Origin: Chitinophaga agrisoli
GTDB lineage: Bacteria > Bacteroidota > Bacteroidia > Chitinophagales > Chitinophagaceae
Direction of reading: 5' to 3'
Length of the DNA stretch: 64,000 bases
Assembly: GCF_008386695.1 (NCBI RefSeq)
Contig: NZ_VUOC01000002.1
Location: forward strand, 1,480,481-1,544,480
Every line of letters starts with the position of its first letter. Within the stretch, counting starts at the first letter, position 1. Both the position numbers and the translations under genes were made by a program. The notes under the pieces were generated by a model. It was given only the letters and a program-made list of their open reading frames with translations. It was not told where the DNA came from and ran no database searches. Shown in pieces: positions 13,723 through 23,368 of the stretch.

Positions 13723-16497
13723 TTACAAATTCAACTCCAGTCTCGCAAACAGAAAACGCCCGTTGTACCCGAACTGGGTAGCCCGGCGGCTATACAGGAA
13801 CTGGTTATTATTAGTATTATTGGGATTAGACACTTTATCCGGATAGATATCAAACACATTGTTAGCGCCGATACTCAGCTTTATCGCCGGTGTAAAACGG
13901 TAACCCACAGCTACATCTGTTACTACCTTAGGTTGGTAGGTTTGGAAGAACGCCGGATCAATGGTCGCTTCTTCTACGCTACCAAAATAAACATTCCGCA
14001 CAAATACATTAAAGCGTTTAATGTTGTATGTGAGGGTAAGGTTTATCTTCTCCCTTGGTACGCTGCGCTCCAGGTAAATGCGGCTGGCGCGGCTGAAATA
14101 AATGTTCTCCTTGCCGGCCAGTTTTGCGGATGCCTTTACGTCGCCCACTTGTTGGGTATAGGAGTACGTGCCGGCCAGGTCTGCCCGGAAATGGCCTGCG
14201 CCCAGGCGGGTGCCGTAGGTCAATACCAGATCCACGCCCCTGGTCTCTGAGTTAATGGCATTGGCGAAGAACGCAGCGCGGTTGGCATTAGCCAGCAACA
14301 GCAGCTGGTAGATCTCCTTATCCACCGGGGAGGCATTGGGGGCATTGCTGCCGGAGAATTGGTCTGTGTATACGATACGGTCATTTATCCGGGTATAATA
14401 ACCATCCACCGTAAGATTGAACTTACCAAATGCACCGGTAAAGCCTGCGCTGAGGCTTTGAGACTTTTCCGGTTTAAGGGCCGGTATGCCCAGCAGCTGC
14501 GCCGGGCGGCTGTCATTGGTGAAGGTGCCTACTTCATAGGCCACGCCATCCACAAACAGCGTAGAAGTACTGGAATAGAAGCGCTGATGCAGGGACGGCG
14601 CGCGGAAACCGGTGCTGCCGGAGGCGCGCAGTGCGGTGTTCTCGCTGAGCTTATAACGGGCGGTGAGTTTGCCATTGAGCGTAGAACCGAAATCGTTATA
14701 GTTCTCAAAACGCAGCGCCCCACCCAGGAGAAAAGCGTTGCTGATGTTGGCCTCAACATCTACATATCCGGCAATGGCGCTACGGGCGGCATTTACGGTA
14801 TTCTCCGGGCGGAAGCCGGGAAATACCTGGGCGCCGCCTGCACGGGCGGTACCATCTGGGCCAAATTTGGTGTTAATGGCGCCTTGCGGATCAGGTACGA
14901 GGATATCGTTGCCATTAACATCCTCCCCTATTTTGGTAGCGCGGCCATAGTCCGTGTAGGAGTTCTCCGCGCCGGCTACCAGTTGGTAGCGCTCAAAGCG
15001 GTATTCTGCGCCAAACGCTACATCCAGGCCCTCCAGCACATCAAAGCGCTGGGAGAAATCGAGGTTGGTGGTGTTCTGGGCGAATACCGGGCCGCCTGCA
15101 TTGAAATGAGTAGGCGAGGCTTTTTCTAACGAAGCGTTAAGGGAGTTCTCCACGCTAAAGATGAACTGGTTCTGGCCGTAGGTATTGCTCACATCTACTT
15201 TCCATTTACCCAGGTTACCGCGGATACCAAAGGCCAGGGATTTGTCGTAGATGTCAGAATGGATCTCCGGCAGAAAGCCAAGCGGGTAGATATCCAGCAC
15301 ATTGCGGCTATCGCTGGGCAGACGGTATACGCCGGCCGCCTGGCCGTTGCGGTAACCCAGCCCACCGAAGAGGTAGAATTCCGCATCGTTCTCCATGGGA
15401 ATACTGGCATTGACAAATAGCTGGCCGCTGCGCAGTTTTGACTGCCCTACCCGCATGCGGATATCGTCGCGGGTTTTGTTATTGGCCAGCAGAAATGAGT
15501 CTGTACGGTCTGCCCCACCTGGGTAGGTGCGGTAGATGGGGCCCTGCCAGGGGCCGGACCGGTTGGTGTAGTTGCGGTAATCGTACGAGCCGCCAAAGTT
15601 GATGAAGCCACCTTTATCGCCTACGGGAATGCCATAGTTGACGGCGGTTTGCACCGTTTGTCCGTCGATGTTATCTACGGACTGCGGCGTAACGTTAGCA
15701 CCGGTAGTAACGCTTACGTTTAAACGATTCACGCTGTTCTTGAGGATGATGTTTATCACGCCGGCAATGGCATCGGAGCCATACTGCGCGGCGGCGCCAT
15801 CCCGCAGGATCTCAATACGGTCAATGGCGGCCGTAGGGATGGCGTTCAGGTCTGTACCTACCGCTCCACGGCCAAAGGTACCGTTTACGTTCACCAGCGC
15901 GGTGTTGTAACGGCGTTTGCCGTTTACGAGCACCAGCACCTGGTCTGGCCCCAGGCCACGCAGGGAGGCAGGATCGATATGATCCGTACCATCCGCCACT
16001 GTTTGGGTACCGGAGCTGAAAGAGGGCGCTACATAGTTCAGGATCTGGTTAACAGATACCTGCGGCGCATCTGCCGCTACCCGTTTAATGTCAATAACAT
16101 CCACCGGCACGGGCGTTTCTGTTTGCGTGCGAGGCAGGCTGCGGGAGCCCAGTACCACCAGCTCATTCATAGTAGTGCTGGAAGAAAGGGCTGCATCCAG
16201 CTGCACGGTTTGGCCAGCAGCTACGGTAACAGGCTTGCGTTGTGAGGCATAGCCAATGTAGCTGAAGGTGACCGTATACGTGCCGGGACTGATGCTGAGG
16301 GAATATCCCCCGGCGGCATTGGTATAGCCGCCTTTGTTTGTACGTTCGATCTGTACGGTGGCGCCGGCCAATGGCGCTTTGCCGTCTGTTACAGTACCCT
16401 GGATCATGCCGGTTTGTGCCTGTGCGTGCGAAATATAGGTTATCAGGCAGGTTAACAGCAATAAGGAGGGTCTAAAGCTGGGCTTTGGGCGTTTCAT
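13723..16497 (-). CDS. TonB-dependent outer-membrane receptor with CarboxypepD_reg-like domain
   Basis: A 924-residue protein: signal peptide (to about residue 27), a CarboxypepD_reg-like beta-sandwich (GMIQGTVTDGKAPLAGATVQ, split by GGYTNAAGGYSL), then a plug domain at ~105-250 (LRGLGPDQVLVLVNGKRR, DRIEILRDGAAAQYGSDAI) and a 22-strand barrel ending in an aromatic-poor RLELNL terminus. It imports a ligand across the outer membrane with TonB-ExbBD energy. No SusD partner lies beside it, so a siderophore, cofactor or peptide ligand is as likely as a glycan. The gene is divergent from gamma-glutamyltransferase. A terminator follows. Confidence 0.93.
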   Translation of the reverse strand: MKRPKPSFRPSLLLLTCLITYISHAQAQTGMIQGTVTDGKAPLAGATVQIERTNKGGYTNAAGGYSLSISPGTYTVTFSYIGYASQRKPVTVAAGQTVQLDAALSSSTTMNELVVLGSRSLPRTQTETPVPVDVIDIKRVAADAPQVSVNQILNYVAPSFSSGTQTVADGTDHIDPASLRGLGPDQVLVLVNGKRRYNTALVNVNGTFGRGAVGTDLNAIPTAAIDRIEILRDGAAAQYGSDAIAGVINIILKNSVNRLNVSVTTGANVTPQSVDNIDGQTVQTAVNYGIPVGDKGGFINFGGSYDYRNYTNRSGPWQGPIYRTYPGGADRTDSFLLANNKTRDDIRMRVGQSKLRSGQLFVNASIPMENDAEFYLFGGLGYRNGQAAGVYRLPSDSRNVLDIYPLGFLPEIHSDIYDKSLAFGIRGNLGKWKVDVSNTYGQNQFIFSVENSLNASLEKASPTHFNAGGPVFAQNTTNLDFSQRFDVLEGLDVAFGAEYRFERYQLVAGAENSYTDYGRATKIGEDVNGNDILVPDPQGAINTKFGPDGTARAGGAQVFPGFRPENTVNAARSAIAGYVDVEANISNAFLLGGALRFENYNDFGSTLNGKLTARYKLSENTALRASGSTGFRAPSLHQRFYSSTSTLFVDGVAYEVGTFTNDSRPAQLLGIPALKPEKSQSLSAGFTGAFGKFNLTVDGYYTRINDRIVYTDQFSGSNAPNASPVDKEIYQLLLLANANRAAFFANAINSETRGVDLVLTYGTRLGAGHFRADLAGTYSYTQQVGDVKASAKLAGKENIYFSRASRIYLERSVPREKINLTLTYNIKRFNVFVRNVYFGSVEEATIDPAFFQTYQPKVVTDVAVGYRFTPAIKLSIGANNVFDIYPDKVSNPNNTNNNQFLYSRRATQFGYNGRFLFARLELNL

Positions 16498-16657
16498 GAG
16501 GGTTTAGATTTGGTTATATTCTAAGATACGAAAAACAGGGCGTTGAAGCCGGCGGCACATAGACAGTAAAACGGAAAAATGTAAGGGTAAAACGGAGCGT
16601 GAAAAGCTAAAGGCTAACCGGTTTTTATGTATATTAGACCTAAACGAAACGCTACTG

Positions 16658-18355
16658 ATGCGCACAATTACTATGCTAATAACTGCTTTGGTGATAACCT
16701 TATCTGCCAGGGCCCAATCCGTTGATCCTTATCAATATAATATCCGGAAACAGATGACGGTATCGCATGGCGCGGTAGTATCCGCACACCCGCTGGCCAG
16801 CGCCGCCGGTGCGTCCATACTGCAGGCGGGCGGTAATGCTGTAGATGCAGCTATTGCCACGCAGCTGGCGCTGGCGGTAGTATATCCTACAGCGGGTAAC
16901 CTGGGTGGCGGCGGCTTCTTAGTAGGGCACCTGCGCAACGGGCAGAACATAGCCATTGACTACCGGGAAATGGCGCCGGCTAAAGCGCATCGTGATATGT
17001 ACCTGGATGGCAGCGGCCAGGCCAATACAACGCTTAGTCAGCTGGGGCACCTTTCCCCTGGCGTACCTGGCTCCGTGGCGGGTTTCTTTGCCTCCCTCCG
17101 TTATGCCAAACTACCCATGCGGCAGCTGATAGCGCCGGCCATCCGGCTGGCGGAAAAAGGTTTTGCCATCAGCGCGGCAGAAGCCCACAGACTCAATAGC
17201 GAGGCAGCGGACTTCCGCCGCCTGAATACCCAGCCCAATGCTTTTGTGAAAGAGACGCCCTGGAAAGCGGGCGATACCCTTATACAAACGGATCTGGCCA
17301 ATACCTTAAAACGTATCCGCGACAAAGGCATGGCCGGTTTCTATGAAGGCGAGACCGCTCAGCTGATCGTTGCGGAAATGCAGCGCGGCAATGGTCTCAT
17401 CACTACAGCAGATCTTAAAGCCTATAAAGCAAAGGAAAGGAAGGCGGTCGTGTTTGCATATAAAAAATACACCATCGTGACCATGCCCCTGCCCTCCAGC
17501 GGCGGCGTAGCCCTGGAGCAGATGATGGGTATGGTGGAACCGTATCCTATTGCCAAATGGGGCTTTCATTCTCCCCAGGCCGTACAGCTGATGATAGAGG
17601 TAGAACGCCGCGCTTATGCTGACCGTGCAGAACACCTGGGTGATCCTGATTTTGTGAAAGTACCCGTAGCGGCGCTCACAGATAAAAAATACCTGCTGGA
17701 GCGTATGAAGGATTATGATATGCACAAGGCAGGCTCCAGCGTGGCTGTAAAAGCAGGTGCAGTAGGGCCGGAAAGCGAAGAAACCACGCATCTTTCCGTA
17801 ATGGACAGCGATGGTAATGCGGTATCTGTGACCACCACCCTTAACGGCGGTTATGGCAGCAAAGTAGTGGTAGGCGGCGCAGGCTTTTTCCTGAATGATG
17901 AGATGGACGATTTTAGCGTAAAACCAGGCGTTCCCAATATGTATGGGTTGGTAGGCACAGAAGCTAATGCCATTGCCCCGGGCAAACGAATGCTTAGCTC
18001 CATGACGCCAACTATTGTATTACAAAAAGGCCGCCCCTATGTAGTAACCGGCACGCCGGGCGGGGCTACCATTATCACTTCTGTATTTCAAACGTTGATG
18101 AATATACTGGAATTTAACCTGTCTGCCGCGGATGCAGTGAACGAAACAAAGTTCCATCACCAGTGGTTGCCTGACCAGGTGGATGTGGAGCAAAAGTTCC
18201 CCACGGAGCTGATCTCTTCACTGGAAGGAATGGGTTATAAGGTGATACCCAGGAAAGGGTCTATTGGCAGAACGGAAGTGATCCGGGTGAATGCACAGGG
18301 GAAGATGGAAGCAGTAGGCGATAACAGAGGGGATGATAGTGTAGCAGGATATTAA
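16658..18355 (+). CDS. ggt: Gamma-glutamyltransferase
   Basis: A 565-residue exported Ntn-hydrolase (signal peptide about residues 1-19). The proenzyme cleavage site and nucleophile lie in EETTHLSVMD, with Thr377 as the likely catalytic residue; SSGG-type substrate contacts appear at PLPSSGGVALEQ (278-289), and the conserved N-terminal AGGNAVDAAIA lies at 57-67. It cleaves gamma-glutamyl bonds of glutathione and similar peptides in the periplasm, or transfers the gamma-glutamyl group. It starts a plus-strand series with the DinB-like gene 27 bases on. Divergence from the TonB receptor gene suggests shared regulation in a 160-base spacer. Confidence 0.95.
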   Translation: MRTITMLITALVITLSARAQSVDPYQYNIRKQMTVSHGAVVSAHPLASAAGASILQAGGNAVDAAIATQLALAVVYPTAGNLGGGGFLVGHLRNGQNIAIDYREMAPAKAHRDMYLDGSGQANTTLSQLGHLSPGVPGSVAGFFASLRYAKLPMRQLIAPAIRLAEKGFAISAAEAHRLNSEAADFRRLNTQPNAFVKETPWKAGDTLIQTDLANTLKRIRDKGMAGFYEGETAQLIVAEMQRGNGLITTADLKAYKAKERKAVVFAYKKYTIVTMPLPSSGGVALEQMMGMVEPYPIAKWGFHSPQAVQLMIEVERRAYADRAEHLGDPDFVKVPVAALTDKKYLLERMKDYDMHKAGSSVAVKAGAVGPESEETTHLSVMDSDGNAVSVTTTLNGGYGSKVVVGGAGFFLNDEMDDFSVKPGVPNMYGLVGTEANAIAPGKRMLSSMTPTIVLQKGRPYVVTGTPGGATIITSVFQTLMNILEFNLSAADAVNETKFHHQWLPDQVDVEQKFPTELISSLEGMGYKVIPRKGSIGRTEVIRVNAQGKMEAVGDNRGDDSVAGY

Positions 18356-18382
18356 TTATTAGCAACTAAAAATATTTGTCTT

Positions 18383-18916
18383 ATGTCACTGGCAACTATT
18401 TACCTGGATAGCATCAAAAAGCGGTTTATGACCTATAAGATGCTGGGGGATCAGACACTGGCAAGGCTGAACGAAGAACAATTACACTGGCAGCCGGACG
18501 GCAGCTGCAACAGCATTTACCTGATCATTAAACATATGAGCGGCAATATGCTCTCGCGGTGGACGGATTTTCTGACCAGCGATGGCGAGAAACCCTGGCG
18601 GAACCGCGATACGGAATTTAATGAACAAACAGCTTCTAAGTCAGAAATACTGGCCATGTGGGAAAAGGGCTGGACCTGTATGTTTGATACTTTTAACAGC
18701 CTGCAGGAGGAAGATCTTGAAAAGACCATCCACATACGTACAGAGCCACTGATCGCCCTGGATGCCATCAACCGGCAGTTGTCACATTTACCTTACCATG
18801 TGGGACAAATCGTGTATATTGGCAAAATGCTCCTGAAAGATCAATGGGAAAGCCTCTCGATCGCGAAAGGAAGATCTGATGATTTTAATCAACAAATGGC
18901 CTCCGGCAATAAATAG
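18383..18916 (+). CDS. DUF1572/DinB-superfamily protein
   Basis: A 177-residue four-helix-bundle protein. Putative metal-site His residues appear in LIIKHMSGNMLSRW and in the late LPYHVGQIVYIGK motif; the core LNEEQLHWQPDGSCNSIY is typical of DUF1572. Members of the DinB superfamily include thiol-dependent transferases, but this subgroup has no firm function. It lies 27 bases after ggt and 12 before the next lipoprotein gene, so cotranscription is likely. Confidence 0.8.
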   Translation: MSLATIYLDSIKKRFMTYKMLGDQTLARLNEEQLHWQPDGSCNSIYLIIKHMSGNMLSRWTDFLTSDGEKPWRNRDTEFNEQTASKSEILAMWEKGWTCMFDTFNSLQEEDLEKTIHIRTEPLIALDAINRQLSHLPYHVGQIVYIGKMLLKDQWESLSIAKGRSDDFNQQMASGNK

Positions 18917-18928
18917 TCTCTTTTTTAT

Positions 18929-19363
18929 ATGGCTCAATTGAAACGCTTATTACCTGTATGGCTGCTTGTAGCTGCTGTTGGCCTGCTATCCTGCAATGGC
19001 AATCGCGCCAACCACTTATTACTGCACAAAAAATGGCGGGTGTATGATGTGCAGATCCCGGCCGGCGATCCTTATGATATTACACAGGTAAGCCAGGCGG
19101 TGGATCTAAAAAAAGGTTATTACAGTGATGTGTATTACCAGTTCCTGGATGATAACCTGTTCATTGCTACCATTGCCGGGGTACCGGACTCCGGGAAGTA
19201 CTCGCTGCTGAGCAACGGCAGCATTATCAGCGTAACAGCCAGTAATGGCCTGCGGAGCGCGGAGCACCTGGTATCGATCGTACACCTGGATGAGCAGCTG
19301 TTTGATATGAAGGTAAAGTCCGGCGATTATAATTTTGTGTTGCGGACAAAAGCAAGCCAATAA
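18929..19363 (+). CDS. Small lipocalin-like lipoprotein
   Basis: A 144-residue lipoprotein: the signal peptide ends in LLSC (Cys24). The mature ~120 residues start with LLHKKWRVYDVQIP and show beta-strands through YYQFLDDNLFIATIAG and GKYSLLSNGSIISV, a pattern like the small lipocalin-type lipoproteins of Bacteroidota that bear a 'W-x-V' opening. No ligand can be inferred. It is the last gene of the ggt-DUF1572 run. Confidence 0.7.
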   Translation: MAQLKRLLPVWLLVAAVGLLSCNGNRANHLLLHKKWRVYDVQIPAGDPYDITQVSQAVDLKKGYYSDVYYQFLDDNLFIATIAGVPDSGKYSLLSNGSIISVTASNGLRSAEHLVSIVHLDEQLFDMKVKSGDYNFVLRTKASQ

Positions 19364-19474
19364 TTTAGCATCAATAATTACGTATTACAGATGGATTCAA
19401 AAGGATCGATGAAGATCGTTGCTCCTCTCATTTGTAACAGATGATCCATCATCAGTAATTGAAAAACCCTCACT

Positions 19475-20545
19475 ATGTACCCCTTACAGACTGATATTAC
19501 ACCAGGCAGGACAGCCATGATCAACGACAGGAGTTGTCTTTTTTTCTCAGGGTTCTCTTACCTGGGCATGCATGTACTGCCAGCCTTCCGCGAGGCCTTT
19601 AAGGCTGGTATGGACCTGTATGGCCCGGTATTCCTATCCTCGCGGGTAGCCAATGTGCGCCTAAGCATTTATGAAGAGCTGGAACATGCGCTGGCCGTAT
19701 TATTCCGGCAACAGAGCGCGGCGGCTTTTTCTTCCGGATACCTGGCGGCGCAGGCGGCCATCCATTATGCCCATCAGTTTGGAGAGATCTTGTATGCCCC
19801 CGGTACACACCCGGCGCTGCGCGTGTATGGCGCAATACTGCCGGATCTGCCCTGGGAGGCATGGACGGCACAAACGGTCACAAAGATCAACAGCGCCCCC
19901 GACCATACATATGTGATAGCAGCAGACGGTGTAAATCCGCTGACCAGCACTGTAAATGACTTTTCATTTTTATCGGCAATAGAAAGAAAGGTATTGGTGG
20001 TGATAGATGATTCCCATGGCGCCGGCATATTGGGGCCGGAGGGAGAAGGTACTGTACATGCGCTGCCGGTACATGGGCCGCTACGTTACCTACTATCTGC
20101 ATCGCTGGCCAAGGCTTACAGTGTGGAAGGCGGACTGGTGGCCGGGCATGCGGCGGATATTGCCGCCATGAAAAAGCATCCCTTCTTTACTGCCAGCACA
20201 CCCATGATGCCAGCCAATGCTTACGCCTTCCTACAAAGTAAGTCCTTATATGCTGCACGCCGTCAGAAGCTGCAGCTCAACACACACTATTTTAAGCAGC
20301 TAACTGCTCATCATCCTATTGTATATAATCCTCATCAATTACCGGTGTTCCTTTTGCGGCCACCGGCTGCCCACAAGCCTGGTATTGAGCAATACCTGCT
20401 GGAGCATGATATCATCATCTCTTCTTTTTCCTATCCTCATCCTGACAGCCCGGCTATTCACCGGGTGGTGCTTTCCGCGCTGCATGAACAGTTTGACCTG
20501 CACACGCTCAGCGAACTGATTACTAATTACGAGGGACGCCACTGA
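19475..20545 (+). CDS. PLP-dependent aminotransferase of the alpha-oxoamine synthase (BioF-like) type
   Basis: A 356-residue fold-type I PLP enzyme. Signatures: CLFFSGFSYLGM (substrate entry), GPVFLSSRVANVRL, the PLP-aspartate motif VVIDDSHGAGILGPEG, and the lysine motif SASLAKAYSVEGG with the Schiff-base Lys. These match class II aminotransferases such as 8-amino-7-oxononanoate synthase. It is about 30 residues shorter than typical BioF and has no biotin gene beside it, so the substrate is open. It is monocistronic and convergent with the coiled-coil gene at 20739. Confidence 0.82.
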   Translation: MYPLQTDITPGRTAMINDRSCLFFSGFSYLGMHVLPAFREAFKAGMDLYGPVFLSSRVANVRLSIYEELEHALAVLFRQQSAAAFSSGYLAAQAAIHYAHQFGEILYAPGTHPALRVYGAILPDLPWEAWTAQTVTKINSAPDHTYVIAADGVNPLTSTVNDFSFLSAIERKVLVVIDDSHGAGILGPEGEGTVHALPVHGPLRYLLSASLAKAYSVEGGLVAGHAADIAAMKKHPFFTASTPMMPANAYAFLQSKSLYAARRQKLQLNTHYFKQLTAHHPIVYNPHQLPVFLLRPPAAHKPGIEQYLLEHDIIISSFSYPHPDSPAIHRVVLSALHEQFDLHTLSELITNYEGRH

Positions 20546-20547
20546 AG

Positions 20548-20570
20548 CGCATTATGAATGCGATGTTTTT
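20548..20570 (+). terminator. Terminator after the BioF-like gene
   Basis: CGCATT (20548-20553) pairs with AATGCG (20557-20562), followed two to three bases on by a T6 run. The same sequence is the left arm of a longer inverted repeat (see 20550-20700). Confidence 0.55.
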
Positions 20571-20700
20571 TCCCCCCACACCTATCCTGTGAATAACCTG
20601 TAGCGCTTGTTTTCCCTTGTGCTTTGCCTTAACCCAAGCGCTTACTTTGCTAAGAGGTGATGTCCGTTCCGCGCATATATAACTGATCGCATTCATAATG
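20550..20700. repeat. Nested inverted repeats between convergent genes
   Basis: CATTATGAATGCGAT (20550-20564) is repeated as its exact reverse complement ATCGCATTCATAATG (20686-20700). Inside, AGCGCTTG (about 20602) and CAAGCGCT (about 20636) form a second inverted pair. The 151-base unit could fold into a long two-level hairpin. It lies between two convergent genes and contains no coding frame. It may be a small palindromic mobile unit or a structured terminator. Confidence 0.55.
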
Positions 20701-20738
20701 TCGCTTTATGGCGTGCCTGAAACGAGCCGGGCCTGTAA

Positions 20739-21188
20739 TCAGCTGCCGGCTTGTTCTTTATCTCTAAGGATAGCTGCTTGTTCATTATCCATAAGATCAC
20801 CATTATGGTTGATCAACCGCATATCATTACGTTCTACAGCAAGGTATTGACGGATACTGTCTGCATTGGCTTCTACCAGGGCTTCATCCCAGGTGATGCG
20901 TTTACCGATACGGGCAGCCCTGGCAGTATGTCCGTTATCTAAAGCTTTCTGCTGTTTGTCCTGCAGGAACTGCAGATCACTTAACAGGCCCTCTTTTTCT
21001 TTAACGAGATCAAATATCTGTGTTTGCTGATCTATGATGCTTGCTTGCAGCTGGTCATTCTGTTGTTGCTGCTGCTGGATCTCTATCCGGTTCAATACTT
21101 TATCAGTGTGTGCATCCCTTCCGCCGGTGCCGGCAAAAGCGCCGGTGGTGATCATGGCTGAAACTGCCATCAGACTCATCGTTTTCAT
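20739..21188 (-). CDS. Exported coiled-coil protein of unknown function
   Basis: A 149-residue protein with a signal peptide ending near GAFAGTGG. Residues ~30-100 are a strong coiled coil beginning with a glutamine run (IEIQQQQQQNDQLQ) and continuing with heptads of Leu and Ile (IFDLVKEKEGLLSDLQFL). The C-terminal third is charged. No catalytic motif is seen. It is probably a periplasmic structural protein. It is convergent with the PLP enzyme and divergent from the TraB/GumN gene. Confidence 0.65.
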   Translation of the reverse strand: MKTMSLMAVSAMITTGAFAGTGGRDAHTDKVLNRIEIQQQQQQNDQLQASIIDQQTQIFDLVKEKEGLLSDLQFLQDKQQKALDNGHTARAARIGKRITWDEALVEANADSIRQYLAVERNDMRLINHNGDLMDNEQAAILRDKEQAGS

Positions 21189-21356
21189 ACTATCTGTTTT
21201 TCTGAGTTTCTTAATAAAAACGTCGGTACTAAGACGGACGGTAATGCCATGCGTTTAATAGACCATTGGTTTTTAAGGTGTTCTTAATTTATGTTAAAGG
21301 AGTGCTGGGGTTATGTTAAAAGAGTGTAAACATATTATCTTTAGGCAAATTTATGT

Positions 21357-22220
21357 ATGCGTCCGTTTATCCCTTTGATCCTATGTGCCATATTGTTGCA
21401 GGCATGTAAAGAAAAGCCGGCTCCCTCTTCTCTATTATGGCGGGTAACTGGTAATGGCTTAACACAGCCTTCTTACCTGTTTGGAACAGTACATGTACTA
21501 AGCAGCCGCGACAGCATATTCCCGCCTACTGTAATACGGGCCTTGCACGATTGCCGGCAACTGTCGCTGGAAGCCGGCGTGGATGATTCCATAGACAGGA
21601 AAGCACTTCTAAAATTGGCCCTTGGGCCGGAGGGTTATTCCTATAAGCGCCTGTTTACAGCAGAGCGGTACGAAAAACTGAAACAGTTCTTCCAAACGCG
21701 GATGAATATAGATATTGCTAAGCTGGACCGCTTAAAGCCCGGCCACATCTATACGATGGCCTCTGTAGAGTTACTGGCGCCTGAGAAGAGCCATCCTTTC
21801 CGGATGGATATGGATCTGCTCAAAAAAGCCCGGTCAGGCCATATGCCAGTGAAGCATCTTGAACGTGCAGAAGATGTCATAACTACCCTGAACAGCCTGC
21901 CTGACAGTCTTACGGCGACAGTGATGATGTACATTGTATGCTATCCTGATTTCATAAAGGACCAATTTAAACAAGCGCTGGCTGCTTATCGTGAACAAGA
22001 TATTGAACAGCTATACCGGCTGGGACGTGGCAATTGGCAAGTCGATAAAACGAGCCCGGTAATGGAAGGCCGTAATCACAAATGGATCCCTGTAATGCGG
22101 CAGCAGATGCAGGAAGCGCCTACTTTCTTTGCATTTGGTTGCGGCCATTTGGGCGGGCCGGAAGGCGTAGTAAAATTACTGCGGCAACAAGGATACACGG
22201 TAGAGGCGGTCCGTGAATAA
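21357..22220 (+). CDS. TraB/GumN-family protein
   Basis: A 287-residue exported protein; the N-terminus (PLILCAILLQACKE) looks like a lipoprotein signal with Cys17. It has the TraB/GumN hallmarks: WRVTGNGLTQPSYLFGTVHV near the start, split here as LLWRVTGNGL and PSYLFGTVHV, with a conserved His, and the closing FFAFGCGHLGGPEGVVKLL with Cys-Gly-His. The family is suspected to be a metal-dependent hydrolase and includes eukaryotic TRABD2/Tiki proteases. Monocistronic; the next gene is convergent. Confidence 0.85.
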   Translation: MRPFIPLILCAILLQACKEKPAPSSLLWRVTGNGLTQPSYLFGTVHVLSSRDSIFPPTVIRALHDCRQLSLEAGVDDSIDRKALLKLALGPEGYSYKRLFTAERYEKLKQFFQTRMNIDIAKLDRLKPGHIYTMASVELLAPEKSHPFRMDMDLLKKARSGHMPVKHLERAEDVITTLNSLPDSLTATVMMYIVCYPDFIKDQFKQALAAYREQDIEQLYRLGRGNWQVDKTSPVMEGRNHKWIPVMRQQMQEAPTFFAFGCGHLGGPEGVVKLLRQQGYTVEAVRE

Positions 22221-22244
22221 ATTCACTAAGCGCCCCGCACAGCT

Positions 22245-23294
22245 TTATTCTTTATAGATCTTCACTTCTATCTTCCCATCCGCAGTCACACTGCCACGGT
22301 ACATACCAGCAGTATTAAAAGGCATAGCTATATTCCCGTTCTTATCAATCGCTATCAGCCCGCCATCGCCGCCCAGTGCGGGTACTTTCTGCATGATCAG
22401 CTCATGTGTGGCCTGTTGTACGGTCAGGCCCTTATATTCCATCAGATCACTTACGGTTTTGGCTACACAAAGGCGGATGAAGAATTCGCCCCAACCGGTG
22501 CAGGAAATGGCGCAGGTGGCATTGTTGGCGTAGGTGCCGGCCCCAATAATAGGCGCATCTCCAATACGGCCAAATTTCTTGTTGGTCATACCACCGGTAG
22601 AGGTAGCAGCGGCCAGGTTGCCCTGCTTATCCAGCGCTACCGCGCCTACGGTGCCAAACTTGCTATCCTTGTTCTCTATACCCAGCAGGGAGGTTTTATG
22701 ATCATCGTGGTCCAGCTGTGTTTTGGCGGAGTCTGCGGCTTTTACCCGTAGCAGGCCTTTCCAGCGGTCTTCCGTGTAGAAATAGGAAGGGTCTACTATC
22801 TCAAGGCCGGCCTCTTTGGCAAACTGCTCTGCCCCACGGCCTGCCAGCATTACATGCTGGGATTTCTCCATTACCGCGCGGGCGGCCGTGATAGGGTTCT
22901 TAATGACCGTTACCCCGGCCACGGAGCCGGCAGCCAGCGTTTTACCGTTCATGATAGCGGCATCCATCTCATTCTTGCCTTCATTGGTAAACACGGCGCC
23001 TTTACCGGCATTGAACAGGGGATTGTCTTCCATCACTTTAATGGCCGCTTCTACGGCATCGAGGCTGGCGCCGCCGCGCTGGATAACGGCATAACCGGCT
23101 TTGAGGGCCTGTTCCAGTCCGGCCTTATAGGCGGCTTCTTTTTCGGGCGTCATATTGGCTTTGAGGATGGTGCCGGCACCGCCATGGATCACCATTACAT
23201 ACTTGGGCGCTGCGGTAACAGTATCATTGGGTATGGCGTTCGTGCCTGGTCCGGTCATCATGAGGAGGGTTGTAACGAGGAATGTAGCTAACAT
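22245..23294 (-). CDS. Exported isoaspartyl peptidase / type III L-asparaginase
   Basis: A 349-residue Ntn-hydrolase with a signal peptide (to about residue 22). The fold opens with MVIHGGAGTI (34-43). The autocleavage nucleophile is Thr215 in KFGTVGAVALD, and the substrate-binding GRIGDAPIIGAGTYANN lies after it. This group hydrolyses beta-aspartyl dipeptides and asparagine after self-processing into alpha and beta chains. Export suggests use on external peptides together with gamma-glutamyltransferase and the M14 peptidase nearby. It is divergent from tamB. Confidence 0.93.
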   Translation of the reverse strand: MLATFLVTTLLMMTGPGTNAIPNDTVTAAPKYVMVIHGGAGTILKANMTPEKEAAYKAGLEQALKAGYAVIQRGGASLDAVEAAIKVMEDNPLFNAGKGAVFTNEGKNEMDAAIMNGKTLAAGSVAGVTVIKNPITAARAVMEKSQHVMLAGRGAEQFAKEAGLEIVDPSYFYTEDRWKGLLRVKAADSAKTQLDHDDHKTSLLGIENKDSKFGTVGAVALDKQGNLAAATSTGGMTNKKFGRIGDAPIIGAGTYANNATCAISCTGWGEFFIRLCVAKTVSDLMEYKGLTVQQATHELIMQKVPALGGDGGLIAIDKNGNIAMPFNTAGMYRGSVTADGKIEVKIYKE

Positions 23295-23368
23295 GCTTAA
23301 AGTTTTCCTAAAAATAATGATAACAATAATAGGATACAGGTTTATACGTTTTGCCCTTAGGATTTAGT

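Noticed and set aside
14359-15129. 256-codon plus-strand frame inside the TonB receptor gene
   Set aside because: Antisense to a clear receptor domain structure; no family resemblance.
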